This document shows positions 16,572-24,631 of a stretch of DNA of 64,000 nucleotides, one piece after another. Location of the stretch: NCBI GenBank assembly GCA_000492175.2, contig CP097573.1, forward strand, positions 62,001-126,000. The letters run 5' to 3'. The position numbers and the translations under genes were made by a program. This stretch comes from Firmicutes bacterium ASF500 (GTDB lineage: Bacteria; Bacillota; Clostridia; Oscillospirales; Oscillospiraceae). Each line of letters starts with the position of its first letter. Within the stretch, counting starts at the first letter, position 1. The notes beneath the pieces were generated by a model. That model was not told the DNA's origin and made no database searches. It saw nothing but the letters and a program-made list of their open reading frames with translations.

Positions 16572-18079
16572 GCGGACTGGGCGATGTAGCCCACCAGCTC
16601 CTCGGAGTGCTGGGCGCTGTCCACCACATGGGACAGGGCGTCGGTGGTCTCCTCGGACAGGGAGGTGCCATACTGGACAAGCTGGACAGAGGCGGCGATG
16701 AGCTCGGTGATGTTTTTGGCGGACTCGGCGCTTTTGCTGGCCAGCCGCTGGACCTCGTCGGCCACCACGGCAAAGCCTTTGCCGGCGGCCCCGGCTCGGG
16801 CGGCCTCCACAGAGGCGTTCAGCGCCAGAATGTTGGTCTGGAAGGAGATGTCCTCGATGGTCTTGGTGATGCCGCTGATCTGGCTGGAGGAGGCGGAGAT
16901 ATCCGCGATGGCGGTGGTCAGGGCGCTCATCTTGCTACTGCACACCTTGAGCTGCTCGCTGGCCTCGACGGAGTACTTCCGGGCCTCGGCCGCGTCCTCA
17001 GAGGTGCGGGCCACCTGGCCGGAGATGTCCTGAATGCCGGCGGAGAGCTCCTCCACGGTGGAGGCCTGCTGGACCGCGCCGTTGGACAGGGTCTGCGCGC
17101 CCGCGGCCACCCGCTTGGACTCCTCGGACACGTCCTGGGCGGTCTGGTTGATGTGGCTCAGGGCGTCGTTCAGGGAGTCCAGAATCTGACGCATGGCATT
17201 CTGGATGGGCAGGAACTCGCCCCGATAGGCGCCGTCGATGGTCAGGTCCATGTTGCCCTGGGCCATGTGGGCCAGCTTCTCGTCGATGTCGGAGATGTAT
17301 TTTTTCAGCTCGCCCTTGGTCTCGTGGATGGAGTGGACCAGCATACCGATCTCGGAGGTGTCAGACTGCCAGGGGAAGTCGGCGGAGAGGTTGCCCTGGG
17401 AAATTTCTCCCATCTGGTCCCGCACGGCGATGACAGGGGTCAGGATGCGTTTGCGGATCACCCGCATACTGAACGCCTGGAGCACCCCCACGATCAGGAG
17501 GGTTATCACCATCAGCACGCGGATCATAGTGCTGGTCCAGCCCAGAGACTGGACCTCCGCGAGGGCGCGCTGGTCCAGGTGCTCCAGGAACTGCTCCTTC
17601 AGCGCGTTGATCTGGGTGAGGGAGGCGTTGTATTCCTTGCCGTATACATAGTCGATGGCGGCGCTCTGCTGGCCGTTCTGGACCTGCTCCATGGCATTCT
17701 CTTCCAGCGGGACCAGCTGGTTGGACAGGGCGTACATGCTGTCGATCATGCCCTGCTCCTCAGAGGTGATGCCGATCTCCTGCATGGCGGCCACGCCCTG
17801 GTCCCGGTTTTTCAGGGTGTTGACCTCATTCCAATAGTTGTCATAGTGCTCCTGGAGGCCGGTGGCGGCGAAAGCCCGGACCTCATTTGTCAAATAAGCG
17901 GAGCCGTTCATAAACCGGTTGGCGTTGTAAGTAAGGGAAAAGCGCTGTTCATTGGAGGCGGCCAACCGGGAACTCACACCGTTGTTGATAAAAATTAAGA
18001 TGAGGAGCAGGACTAACGCGCAGATAGAGACTACATTGAGGATGGTGGTCAGCGTGGATTGATTCATCGCTTTTTTCAT
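16400..18079 (-). CDS. Methyl-accepting chemotaxis protein (element 1 cargo)
   Basis: The 559-residue receptor has an N-terminal transmembrane helix (residues ~12-31), an extracytoplasmic helical domain rich in Gln/Asn/Glu (four-helix bundle-like, ~32-185), a second membrane helix ([16 protein letters not shown], ~188-205), a HAMP-like segment, and the conserved signalling hairpin [20 protein letters not shown] with [13 protein letters not shown]. It would sense an external ligand and signal through CheW/CheA, whose genes are not in the window. Its stop lies only 25 bp from the left attachment core, so the whole gene is cargo of the mobile element. Confidence 0.9.
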   Translation of the reverse strand: MKKAMNQSTLTTILNVVSICALVLLLILIFINNGVSSRLAASNEQRFSLTYNANRFMNGSAYLTNEVRAFAATGLQEHYDNYWNEVNTLKNRDQGVAAMQEIGITSEEQGMIDSMYALSNQLVPLEENAMEQVQNGQQSAAIDYVYGKEYNASLTQINALKEQFLEHLDQRALAEVQSLGWTSTMIRVLMVITLLIVGVLQAFSMRVIRKRILTPVIAVRDQMGEISQGNLSADFPWQSDTSEIGMLVHSIHETKGELKKYISDIDEKLAHMAQGNMDLTIDGAYRGEFLPIQNAMRQILDSLNDALSHINQTAQDVSEESKRVAAGAQTLSNGAVQQASTVEELSAGIQDISGQVARTSEDAAEARKYSVEASEQLKVCSSKMSALTTAIADISASSSQISGITKTIEDISFQTNILALNASVEAARAGAAGKGFAVVADEVQRLASKSAESAKNITELIAASVQLVQYGTSLSEETTDALSHVVDSAQHSEELVGYIAQSAQAQALSLKQLTEGMELISGVIQTNAATSEESASSADELRRQAEKLTASVQRFRLRR

Positions 18080-18284
18080 GATGCTCTCCTTTCAAAGTCA
18101 GTACACAGCTGTTTGCCAAGAGGAGGCCGGGTTTCCAGTCTCTGAAACTGTGCAATCTGACTAGTTCAGTTTACAGGATTCAGCGAAAAATTACAAGAGG
18201 AAAATGAAAATTATCCCGGAAAAATCATTTGGCCGGTACTGCCGCCGGGACGGGGCGCGTACAAATCGAGGGGAGGTGCTTGGC

Positions 18285-18539
18285 ATGAATCGTGAACATA
18301 CTGGGCCTGAGCCGCTGTATTCCATTGAGGCGGAGGGGGTCCGAATCGACCTCTCCTTCCAGCCCGGCGGACTGCCGCTGGAGGAGAAGCTCAAGGCCTA
18401 TTTTCTGGGGCTGAAAGCCAGACGGCCCCGTCCTGGGAAGGAGGTGCTTCAATATGCCGCGAATCAGGAGGGGGGAGGCCCCCAGTCCCGCCCGGACGGT
18501 CTGGAGAATCGGGAAGTACATCCGCCTGTCCCGGGATGA
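18285..18539 (+). CDS. Small recombinase-associated protein, element 1
   Basis: This 84-residue protein starts at ATG 18285 after GGGGAGG and overlaps the recombinase start in another frame. The core GVRIDLSFQPGGLPLEEKLKAYF resembles the small ORF in front of the ICE recombinase (DLCVKLEFLESAPPLQDAF) in spacing of hydrophobic and acidic residues. Such small ORFs often precede large serine recombinases in Clostridia. A role as a regulator or directionality factor is only an inference. Confidence 0.5.
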   Translation: MNREHTGPEPLYSIEAEGVRIDLSFQPGGLPLEEKLKAYFLGLKARRPRPGKEVLQYAANQEGGGPQSRPDGLENREVHPPVPG

Positions 18540-20079
18540 CGGGAACGAGGTCTCAGAGTCGGTGGTCAATCAGGACAAGATTTTGAACGACGAGATTCCC
18601 GGCTTTTTCCCCGACGGCCTCTGTCAGGTGGTGGACACTTACATAGACGACGGGACCAGCGGGACGACGGACCTGGAGCGGCGGGATTTTCAGCGGATGG
18701 TGGGGGACATCAGGTCGGGGCGGATCAATTGCGTGGTGGTAAAGAATCTGTCCAGAGCCTTTCGGAACAGCGCCAATCAGGGCCGGTTCCTGGAGGAGTT
18801 CATCCCGCTGTACCACACCCGCTTCATCTCCCTGTACCAGCCCAGGATCGACACCCTTCTGGACCCGGAGGTGGTCCACAGCCTGGAGGTGAGCATCACC
18901 GGCTTTCTGAACGAGCAGTACGCCTACAAGACCTCCGCCGACGTGCGCCGGACCTTCCGGCACAAGCGGGAGCGGGGGGAGTTCATCGGGGCCTTTGCCC
19001 CCTACGGCTACGCCAAGGACCCGGCGGACAAAAACACCCTGATTGTGGACGGGGAGGCCGCTCAGGTGGTCCGGGATGTGTTCCGCTGGTTTGTCACGGA
19101 GGGGATGAGCAAGGCGGGGATCGCCAGGCGGCTGAACGGCTATGGCATCCCCAACCCCGCCGCCTATAAGCGGGCCAAGGGCCTTCGCTATGAGAATCCC
19201 CAATGCGGGAATAACGACGGCCTGTGGTCGCCGTCCACCGTGGCCCGAATGCTCCAAAACCCCCTGTACATCGGGGTTATGCGCCAGGGGAGACAGCGGG
19301 TGGTGAGCTATAAGGTCCATAAGCGGGTCGCCGTGCCGGAGGAGGAGTGGTTTGTGGTGGAGGACGCCGTCCCGGCCATTCTGGACAGGGCGGTCTTTGA
19401 GGCGGCTCAGCGCCTGCACCGGCGGGACACCCGGACCCCGCCGGGGAGGGGGGAGGTCTATCTGTTCTCCGGCCTGGTCCGCTGCGCCGGGTGCGGGAAG
19501 GGGATGGCCCGGCACACGGCGAAGGGACATGTGTACTACCAGTGCCGGACCTATCAGGAAAAATCCCGGGACCGGTGTGCCAAGCACAGCATCCGGCTGG
19601 ACGTGCTGGAGAGGGCGGTGCTGGCCGCCGTACAGGGACAGCTGGCCCTGGCGGAGGGCCTGCCCGAGGCCGTCGCCGAGGTGGCCTGCGCCCCCGGAGG
19701 CCAGCCGGAGGCGGAGCGGCTGAACGCCCTGCTGGCGGAGCGGACCCGGGAGCTGGAGCGGGTGACGGCTGTGCTGGACAGCCTCTATGTGGACTGGAGA
19801 GGGGGCGAGATCGACGGGGAGCGGTACCGCCGGGTCAAGGCCCGCTGTGAGGAGCGGGCCGGGCAGCTCCGGGCGGCGGCGGACCGCATTCGGGAGGAGG
19901 AGAAAGCCGCCGCCTTGGAGGGCGGCGACCCGGAGCTGACTGCCTTTCTGGAGGGCGGCGGCGTGGACCGGCTGTCCCGGGGGCTTCTGGTGGAGCTGGT
20001 CCGGGGGATCTATGTCCACGGGCGCGGGCATATCGAGATCGAATTTGATTTTGCCGCTCCCGCAAAGGGTTGCGGATAA
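18454..20079 (+). CDS. Large serine recombinase of element 1
   Basis: The 541-residue protein has the resolvase catalytic domain (IGKYIRLSRDDGNE, with the nucleophilic serine near residue 26, and DDGTSGTTDLERRDFQRMV). The recombinase domain follows (FAPYGYAKDP, GIARRLNGYGIPNP), then a zinc-ribbon domain (SGLVRCAGCGKGMARH ... CRTY ... CAKHSI) and a coiled-coil arm. ATG 18454 has AAGGAGG upstream. It ends 13 bp before the right attachment core, as usual for integrases acting on adjacent att sites. Confidence 0.93.
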   Translation: MPRIRRGEAPSPARTVWRIGKYIRLSRDDGNEVSESVVNQDKILNDEIPGFFPDGLCQVVDTYIDDGTSGTTDLERRDFQRMVGDIRSGRINCVVVKNLSRAFRNSANQGRFLEEFIPLYHTRFISLYQPRIDTLLDPEVVHSLEVSITGFLNEQYAYKTSADVRRTFRHKRERGEFIGAFAPYGYAKDPADKNTLIVDGEAAQVVRDVFRWFVTEGMSKAGIARRLNGYGIPNPAAYKRAKGLRYENPQCGNNDGLWSPSTVARMLQNPLYIGVMRQGRQRVVSYKVHKRVAVPEEEWFVVEDAVPAILDRAVFEAAQRLHRRDTRTPPGRGEVYLFSGLVRCAGCGKGMARHTAKGHVYYQCRTYQEKSRDRCAKHSIRLDVLERAVLAAVQGQLALAEGLPEAVAEVACAPGGQPEAERLNALLAERTRELERVTAVLDSLYVDWRGGEIDGERYRRVKARCEERAGQLRAAADRIREEEKAAALEGGDPELTAFLEGGGVDRLSRGLLVELVRGIYVHGRGHIEIEFDFAAPAKGCG

Positions 20080-20096
20080 ACGGATGCGCCCACCGG
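20068..20096. other. Right attachment junction of element 1
   Basis: GGTTGCGGATAAA and the recombinase stop precede the AC core at 20092-20093; collagen-type sequence begins immediately after. Confidence 0.75.
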
Positions 20097-20165
20097 TCCC
20101 GCCGGCCCTGCCGGAGCCACGGGCGCGACGGGCGCGGCTGGCGCTGAGGGGCCCATTGGCCCCAC
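20094..20165 (+). pseudogene. Collagen-like gene, middle fragment (72 bp)
   Basis: This piece encodes [20 protein letters not shown] then IGPT and is stranded between the two mobile elements. Its length is exactly one 72-bp repeat unit. The register is continuous with both other fragments once the elements are removed. Confidence 0.85.
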
Positions 20166-20188
20166 GGGGACGTTTTTAATAGGAAAGT
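20164..20188. other. Left attachment junction of the ICE
   Basis: The AC core is at 20164-20165. The element arm GGGGACGTTTTTAATAGGAA (continuing AGT) is the inverted partner of the arm at 54330-54352. Confidence 0.8.
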
Positions 20189-20244
20189 GCGCTAAACTGC
20201 AAAATTTCTTACAATATGACAATAAAATCTATCACATTACATGG

Positions 20245-20278
20245 AACACCGCCCTATGGAGACTATGGGCGGTGTTTT
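20245..20278 (+). terminator. Terminator near the left end of the ICE
   Basis: A 10-bp stem (AACACCGCCC/GGGCGGTGTT) is followed by TTTT. It would stop collagen-gene transcription from entering parB. Confidence 0.75.
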
Positions 20279-20312
20279 CATATATAATCAACGATAAAAA
20301 GGAGGTTAGCAA

Positions 20313-21695
20313 GTGGAAGAAGATAAAACCCAGCTCTCCATTGACGAAGGACAGCCCTCGCTCCCGGACACCGGAATACAGGAGCAAGTCAAACTGGGTG
20401 TTGCTGGCCCTGAAACATTGGATAGCCCTGTGCCGGAACGCACTACTGGAAATGTAATTGACATCTCCGGGGATTTGATTGATAAAATCATGGCGGAACA
20501 ATCTGTATCCCAGGAGACATCAGCCACCAAAGATCCCCCGGAGGGCGGGCAGGAGTGGGAGAAGCCCCAGGAGGAGCCGGAGCCTCCCCGCCGTGGCCGC
20601 CGCCCCAAGAACAAGGAGGCCCCGGCCCAGGGTGAGAGGCCCAAGCGCAAGGGCCGCCCTCCCAAGGCGGAGAAGCAGACCCCCGGCGGGGGCGGAGCTG
20701 GCAAGACGGCCAAGACCGCCACACGGGGCAAGGCCGCCGGAAAATCCACCCCGGCCAAGGAGGAGATCCCGCCGCCTCCCGCGCCCGCGCCGGAGGAGCC
20801 GCCCCAGCCCAAGGACGCCTCCCGCGCGGAAAAAGAGGAGATCGTCTATCTGGACCTCGACCAGCTCCACCCGTTCCAGGATCACCCGTTCGGCGTCCGG
20901 GACGACAATGAAATGAAAGGGCTGGTGTCGTCTGTGCGGGCAGGCGGCGTCCACCAGCCCGCTCTGGTGCGCCCCCGTGAGGGCGGAGGCTATGAGATCA
21001 TAGCGGGCCACCGGCGGCAGCGGGCAAGCGAACTGGCGGGGTACAAAAATATGCCCTGTATCGTCCGCAACATGACGGATGATGAAGCCGTCCTCGCTAT
21101 GACGGACGACAACCTGCGCCACCGGGAAACGATTTTGCCCAGCGAAAAGGCGGCGGCCTTGAAGCAGCAGTATGAGGCCATCAAGCACCAGGGGACGCGG
21201 GGCGACGGCGCGGACCTGGGCAAGCTGTCTCTGGACAAAGTGGGCGAGCGCAACGGCATGAGCGGAAAGACGGTGCAGCGGTACATTTATCTGAATGACC
21301 TTGTGCCGGAGCTGAAACAGTTCATGGACGGCGGCAAGCTGTCGTTCACTCCCGCCGTGGAGATTTCCCGTATCAGGCTGGACCATCAGAAGTATATCGC
21401 CGTGTCCATTGAGGGGCAGCAGTCGTCCCCCTCCAAGGCCCAGGCGAAGAAGCTGCGGGAAATGGACGAAAAAAACCAGCTCAACCCGGACGTGATCGAC
21501 GCGGTGTTGAGCCAGGAGAAGAAAAAGGAGGATTTCGACGTGATCATCAGCTCTGCGGAATTGGCCCAGTATTTCGGCAAGGACAAGACGCCCCGTGAAA
21601 TGAAAGACCAAATCATGGCCCTGTTGGGGGAGTGGAAAGAGAAGCAGCCCCCGGAGCTGGGCAAGGGCGAGAAAACGGCGGATAGGGAGAAGTAA
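20313..21695 (+). CDS. ParB/Spo0J-family DNA-binding protein with AT-hook-like tail
   Basis: GTG 20313 follows AAAAAGGAGG. Residues ~1-165 are low-complexity and basic-acidic, with two AT-hook-like motifs (RRGRRPKNK, RKGRPPK). The ParB N-terminal domain follows (LDLDQLHPFQDHPF, HQPALVRPREGGGYEIIAGHRRQRA with the GHRR nucleotide-binding box), then a helix-turn-helix (ERNGMSGKTVQRYIYLND) and a C-terminal region. No parA gene is present in the element. ParB proteins bind palindromic sites; eleven copies of one palindrome lie across the ICE, the first immediately after this gene. Confidence 0.88.
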   Translation: MEEDKTQLSIDEGQPSLPDTGIQEQVKLGVAGPETLDSPVPERTTGNVIDISGDLIDKIMAEQSVSQETSATKDPPEGGQEWEKPQEEPEPPRRGRRPKNKEAPAQGERPKRKGRPPKAEKQTPGGGGAGKTAKTATRGKAAGKSTPAKEEIPPPPAPAPEEPPQPKDASRAEKEEIVYLDLDQLHPFQDHPFGVRDDNEMKGLVSSVRAGGVHQPALVRPREGGGYEIIAGHRRQRASELAGYKNMPCIVRNMTDDEAVLAMTDDNLRHRETILPSEKAAALKQQYEAIKHQGTRGDGADLGKLSLDKVGERNGMSGKTVQRYIYLNDLVPELKQFMDGGKLSFTPAVEISRIRLDHQKYIAVSIEGQQSSPSKAQAKKLREMDEKNQLNPDVIDAVLSQEKKKEDFDVIISSAELAQYFGKDKTPREMKDQIMALLGEWKEKQPPELGKGEKTADREK

Positions 21696-21701
21696 GCGGA
21701 G

Positions 21702-21724
21702 GCTCTGGACACCGTGTCCAGAGC
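21702..21724. repeat. Palindrome copy 1 (after parB)
   Basis: The 11-bp arms GCTCTGGACAC and GTGTCCAGAGC surround a single C. It starts 7 bp after the parB stop. Confidence 0.9.
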
Positions 21725-21755
21725 TTTTCCCATCCCCCGTGAAAACGGCTCTTGT

Positions 21756-21898
21756 GGAATATCCCCCGTCGCCGCGCCACCCATAGCACAACCGGGGCAG
21801 CCTGTCAAGGGCAAAGCCGCCGCTGCGCGGCGGTGCTCCGCACCCTTGACAGGCAGTCCCGGCTGTGCTACTCCCAAGGCGCGACGGGGGATATATCC
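21756..21898. repeat. Long imperfect inverted repeat between parB and the DUF4406 gene
   Basis: About 60 bases on each side pair: the outer arms ATATCCCCCGTCG, the middle arms TAGCACA-CCGGG-C-GCCTG (25 of 28 positions matching overall, ending TCAAGGG), and an inner GCCGCCGC/GCGGCGG hairpin. There is no ORF inside. It could be a MITE-like insertion, a cruciform or a structured RNA. Confidence 0.75.
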
Positions 21899-21904
21899 TC
21901 CAGA

Positions 21905-21943
21905 GCCGCCCCCCTTTCCCCAAGAATGGGGAAAGGGGCGGGG
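21905..21943 (+). terminator. GC-rich hairpin upstream of the DUF4406 gene
   Basis: CCCCCCTTTCCCC pairs with GGGGAAAGGGGCGG across a 6-nt loop. It has no T-tract, so termination is uncertain; processing or attenuation is possible. Confidence 0.5.
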
Positions 21944-22008
21944 GGAAAAGGGGCTGACCGTCTCCCTCTCCAAACAATTCTATCTACATCTGAACGGAGG
22001 TTTTCAAA

Positions 22009-22350
22009 ATGAAAATGCCCCTGGCGTATGTCACCGCCGCCTGGAGCGCGGACCCCGTGGAGGCCACGGAGCAGGCTGTCCGCTACTGCCGGGCCGTCTA
22101 TGAGGCGGGGTTCTCCCCCATCTGCCCCACGCTGTACCTCCCCCTGTTTCTGAATGACGCTGTACCGGAGGAGCACAAGAGCAGCATTGATATGAGCCGG
22201 GACCTGCTGCGCCGCTCCCGCGTGCTGGTGGTGTGCGGCCACGCTGTCACCGAGGCGGTGAAAAATGACATCGCCGTGGCCCAGCGGCTCAAGATCACGG
22301 CCACCACCCTGGAGGGTATTCTGACGGTAAAGGGGCAGGGCCGCTGCTGA
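22009..22350 (+). CDS. DUF4406-type protein (deoxyribosyltransferase-like)
   Basis: The 113-residue protein begins MKMPLAYVTAAWSADPVEAT and ends with a segment RRSRVLVVCGHAVTEAVKND, the pattern of small nucleoside 2-deoxyribosyltransferase-like proteins common in conjugative elements and phages. It has an AACGGAGG site. Its TGA overlaps the probable CTG start of the methyltransferase, so the two are coupled. The reaction in these elements is not established. Confidence 0.75.
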   Translation: MKMPLAYVTAAWSADPVEATEQAVRYCRAVYEAGFSPICPTLYLPLFLNDAVPEEHKSSIDMSRDLLRRSRVLVVCGHAVTEAVKNDIAVAQRLKITATTLEGILTVKGQGRC

Positions 22351-23423
22351 CCCTGGGCAGCCTCTTTGATGGGATCGGCGTGTTCCCCCTGGCCGCCCGG
22401 CGACAGGGGATCGTCCCCCTGTGGGCCAGCGAGATCGAAAAGGCCCCCGTCTCCATCACGAAACGCCACTTCCCGGATATGGCGCACCTGGGGGACATTA
22501 CCCGGCTCCACGGCGGCGAGGTCCCGCCCGTGGACATTATCACATTCGGGTCCCCCTGTCAAAATCTATCCAGCGCGGGCCGCCGCGAGGGGCTGGGCGG
22601 AGCAAAGTCCAGCCTGTTCTTCCAGGCGGTGCGTATCATAGAGGAAATGAGGGATGCCACTGGAGGTCAATTTCCAACAATCATTATTTGGGAAAACGTC
22701 ATGGGAGCTCTGCTATCAGGAAACCGGCTGGATTTTAGAGCCGTCCTGCAATCTCTCACAAACACCGAAATTCCAATGCCTGCTTCCGGGCGCTGGGCCA
22801 ATGCCGGAATGGTGCGAGGCGGAGGCCGTGACGTGTGTTGGCGTCTGCTGGACGCCCAGCATTGGGCAGACCCCCGGCTGGCCCGGCGTCAGCGGGTGTT
22901 CGTCGTGGCGGATTTTGGAGGCCGACGTGCCGGAGCGGTCCTGTTTAAGCCCCGCCGCCTGTTCCCGGCTCCTGCGCCTTGCGGAGACTTTGGGCTGTCC
23001 CCCGCCGGAGGCAATCGAATATCTGCTTTTGAAACAGGGGGGCCGCTACCAGTCGTCCACCCCTTTCAAGGCTACCGTATGCGGGGGGCGGCCAAGGCGG
23101 GGGACGTCGGGAACTTCCTGGGGAGCTTCGGAAAACCAACAGACCCTTTTCCCACCCTCCTTGCCGGAGGGCTGACGGTGTTTGCCCTGTGGCGGGAGGG
23201 CCGGGAGGCGGAGGGTGTAATAACATGGCTGACCCCCACGGAGGGGGAGCGGGCCATGGGCCTGCCTGACGGCTGGACGGCGTTCGGCCACGACGGGCGG
23301 CCCGTCTCCGCCCGCGCCCGTCAAAAGGCCCTGGGAAACTCCATTGCCCTGCCCTGTGCGGAGTACATCATGGCGGGAGTAAAAGAAGAATTGGAGGGAG
23401 GGAAACAAGATAGCGATATTTGA
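22347..23423 (+). CDS. C5-cytosine DNA methyltransferase with probable CTG start
   Basis: Motif I (SLFDGIGVFPLAARRQG), motif IV (FGSPCQNLSSAGRREGL, with the catalytic Pro-Cys), motif VI (IIWENVMGALLS), motif VIII-like QRVFVVADF and motif X (KALGNSIALPCAEYI) are all present. The first canonical start, GTG 22380, would delete motif I; between the upstream stop at 22266 and that GTG there is no ATG, GTG or TTG. CTG 22347 overlaps the preceding TGA and follows AAAGGGG. No partner endonuclease is present, so an anti-restriction role is likely. Confidence 0.85.
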   Translation: MTLGSLFDGIGVFPLAARRQGIVPLWASEIEKAPVSITKRHFPDMAHLGDITRLHGGEVPPVDIITFGSPCQNLSSAGRREGLGGAKSSLFFQAVRIIEEMRDATGGQFPTIIIWENVMGALLSGNRLDFRAVLQSLTNTEIPMPASGRWANAGMVRGGGRDVCWRLLDAQHWADPRLARRQRVFVVADFGGRRAGAVLFKPRRLFPAPAPCGDFGLSPAGGNRISAFETGGPLPVVHPFQGYRMRGAAKAGDVGNFLGSFGKPTDPFPTLLAGGLTVFALWREGREAEGVITWLTPTEGERAMGLPDGWTAFGHDGRPVSARARQKALGNSIALPCAEYIMAGVKEELEGGKQDSDI

Positions 23424-24117
23424 AGCCTGTGTGACGAACCTGGGCAAGTACAACGAGGGCCAGCTTGTATATGAGCGGGTGGCGTTCCCCACCGACACCG
23501 AAACTGTCCAGGCGGCCTTGAAAAAGATCGGGATAGACGGTATTCGGTATGAGGAGGTTTTTATTGCCGATTATGACGGCGATATGCCCCAGCTCTATGA
23601 GCACCTGGGCGAGTACGAAAGTATTGACGAGCTGAACCATCTGGCCTGTCTGCTGTCGGAGCTGAACGAGTACGAGCTGGAAGTATTTGAGGCTGTCATG
23701 GACAGCGGGGAGTACACCGGGAGCGTCAAGGATTTGATCAATCTGGCTCAAAACCTGGACAGCTACAATTTTTATTCCGACATCCACACCGAGGAGGAGC
23801 TGGGGCGGATGTATATCCAGGAGCTTGAGGCCGTCCCTGTGCCGGAGCACCTGATCGACTACATTGATTATGAGGCATACGGGCGGGATGTGCGGATCAA
23901 CGAGGACGGACACCTTGCTCCTGGCGGCTATGTGGTGGGCGGCGGCTCTTTTGTGGAGCACTACCACGGGATCGAGGACATTCCCGACGAACACCGGGTA
24001 TTCTCCATGCCTAAAGTGCCCATCCGGGAGCAAATGGCCGCCTATCAGGAAATGGCGAAACAGGCTCCCCCGTCCGCCGAACGCCCCGCGCCCAAGGCGG
24101 ACCGGGAGGATCGGTAG
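23410..24117 (+). CDS. ardA: ArdA-type antirestriction protein with probable ATA start
   Basis: The protein contains the ArdA signature NLGKYNEGQLVYERVAFPTD, VFIADYDGDMP, LNEYELEVFEAVMDSGEYTG and YIDYEAYGRDV, and is acidic as DNA-mimic ArdA proteins are. A GGAGGGAGGG site (23393-23402) is placed 7 nt before ATA 23410. The only canonical start, GTG 23431, would remove the first beta-strand (IAIFEAC). ArdA blocks type I restriction enzymes during transfer. Confidence 0.85.
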   Translation: MAIFEACVTNLGKYNEGQLVYERVAFPTDTETVQAALKKIGIDGIRYEEVFIADYDGDMPQLYEHLGEYESIDELNHLACLLSELNEYELEVFEAVMDSGEYTGSVKDLINLAQNLDSYNFYSDIHTEEELGRMYIQELEAVPVPEHLIDYIDYEAYGRDVRINEDGHLAPGGYVVGGGSFVEHYHGIEDIPDEHRVFSMPKVPIREQMAAYQEMAKQAPPSAERPAPKADREDR

Positions 24118-24118
24118 C

Positions 24119-24141
24119 CCTCTGGACACCGTGTCCAGAGG
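24119..24141. repeat. Palindrome copy 2 (after ardA)
   Basis: The arms CCTCTGGACAC and GTGTCCAGAGG surround C. It lies between the ardA stop and the pcfB ribosome binding site. Confidence 0.9.
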
Positions 24142-24157
24142 CGGGAGGTGATGATTT

Positions 24158-24631
24158 TTGGTAGATGAAGATATTTCCCGGCGGACAATAGCCCTTTCCA
24201 TCCGAACGGGGAAGCTGACGGCGCGGACGCTGGCCTGGGCGCTGCGGGCGGCGGGCCGGAAGATCCAAAAGGAGCGGCAGGCCCACCAAACGCCCCACGG
24301 CAGGCAGACCGTCCGGCAGCTCATGAAGTATGGGGAGGCGACCAACAGCCTCCCCGTGGAGGCCCCAAGGGAGTTTGACCGGGTGGCCCGGCGCTGGAAT
24401 GTGGACTACGCCTTTTACAAGAACGGCGAGGGAAAATATCTGCTGTTCTTCAAATCCAAGCAGGCCGACGCCATCACCGCCTGTTTCGGGGAATACTCCC
24501 GCCGTGTCATGGACCGGCCCAGGGTGCGGCGCGTCCCCATCCTGGCGCGGATGAAGCGGGCCGGGGAGCTGCTGCGGGGCCAGGAGCGGACCCAGGAGCG
24601 GAAAAAGGAGGCGGCCCGTGAAGAAAGGTAG
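24158..24631 (+). CDS. PcfB-type (DUF3801) conjugation protein
   Basis: TTG 24158 lies after GGGAGGTGAT. The 157-residue basic protein has SIRTGKLTARTLAWALRAA and RRWNVDYAFYKNGEGKYLLF, and HGRQTVRQLMKYG, typical of PcfB/DUF3801, which links the relaxosome to the coupling protein. It overlaps virD4 by 14 bp. Confidence 0.85.
   Translation: MVDEDISRRTIALSIRTGKLTARTLAWALRAAGRKIQKERQAHQTPHGRQTVRQLMKYGEATNSLPVEAPREFDRVARRWNVDYAFYKNGEGKYLLFFKSKQADAITACFGEYSRRVMDRPRVRRVPILARMKRAGELLRGQERTQERKKEAAREER

Larger units (their letters stand above)
16376..20093. mobile_element. 3.7-kb serine-recombinase element carrying a chemoreceptor
   Basis: The element contains only three genes: a methyl-accepting chemotaxis protein (reverse), a small accessory ORF, and a large serine recombinase at its right end. 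Joining the flanks at AC restores [10 protein letters not shown] in frame. The reconstructed circle junction gives two 26-bp arms around AC matching at 16 of 26 positions, the dyad expected of an attP. No conjugation or mobilization gene is present. Confidence 0.8.

Noticed and set aside
16607..17998. Forward 463-residue ORF over the chemoreceptor
   Set aside because: Gly/His/Leu-rich antisense of the signalling domain; no start signals.
18553..20031. Reverse-strand 492-residue ORF over the element 1 recombinase
   Set aside because: The opposite strand clearly encodes a serine recombinase; the ORF is a composition artefact.
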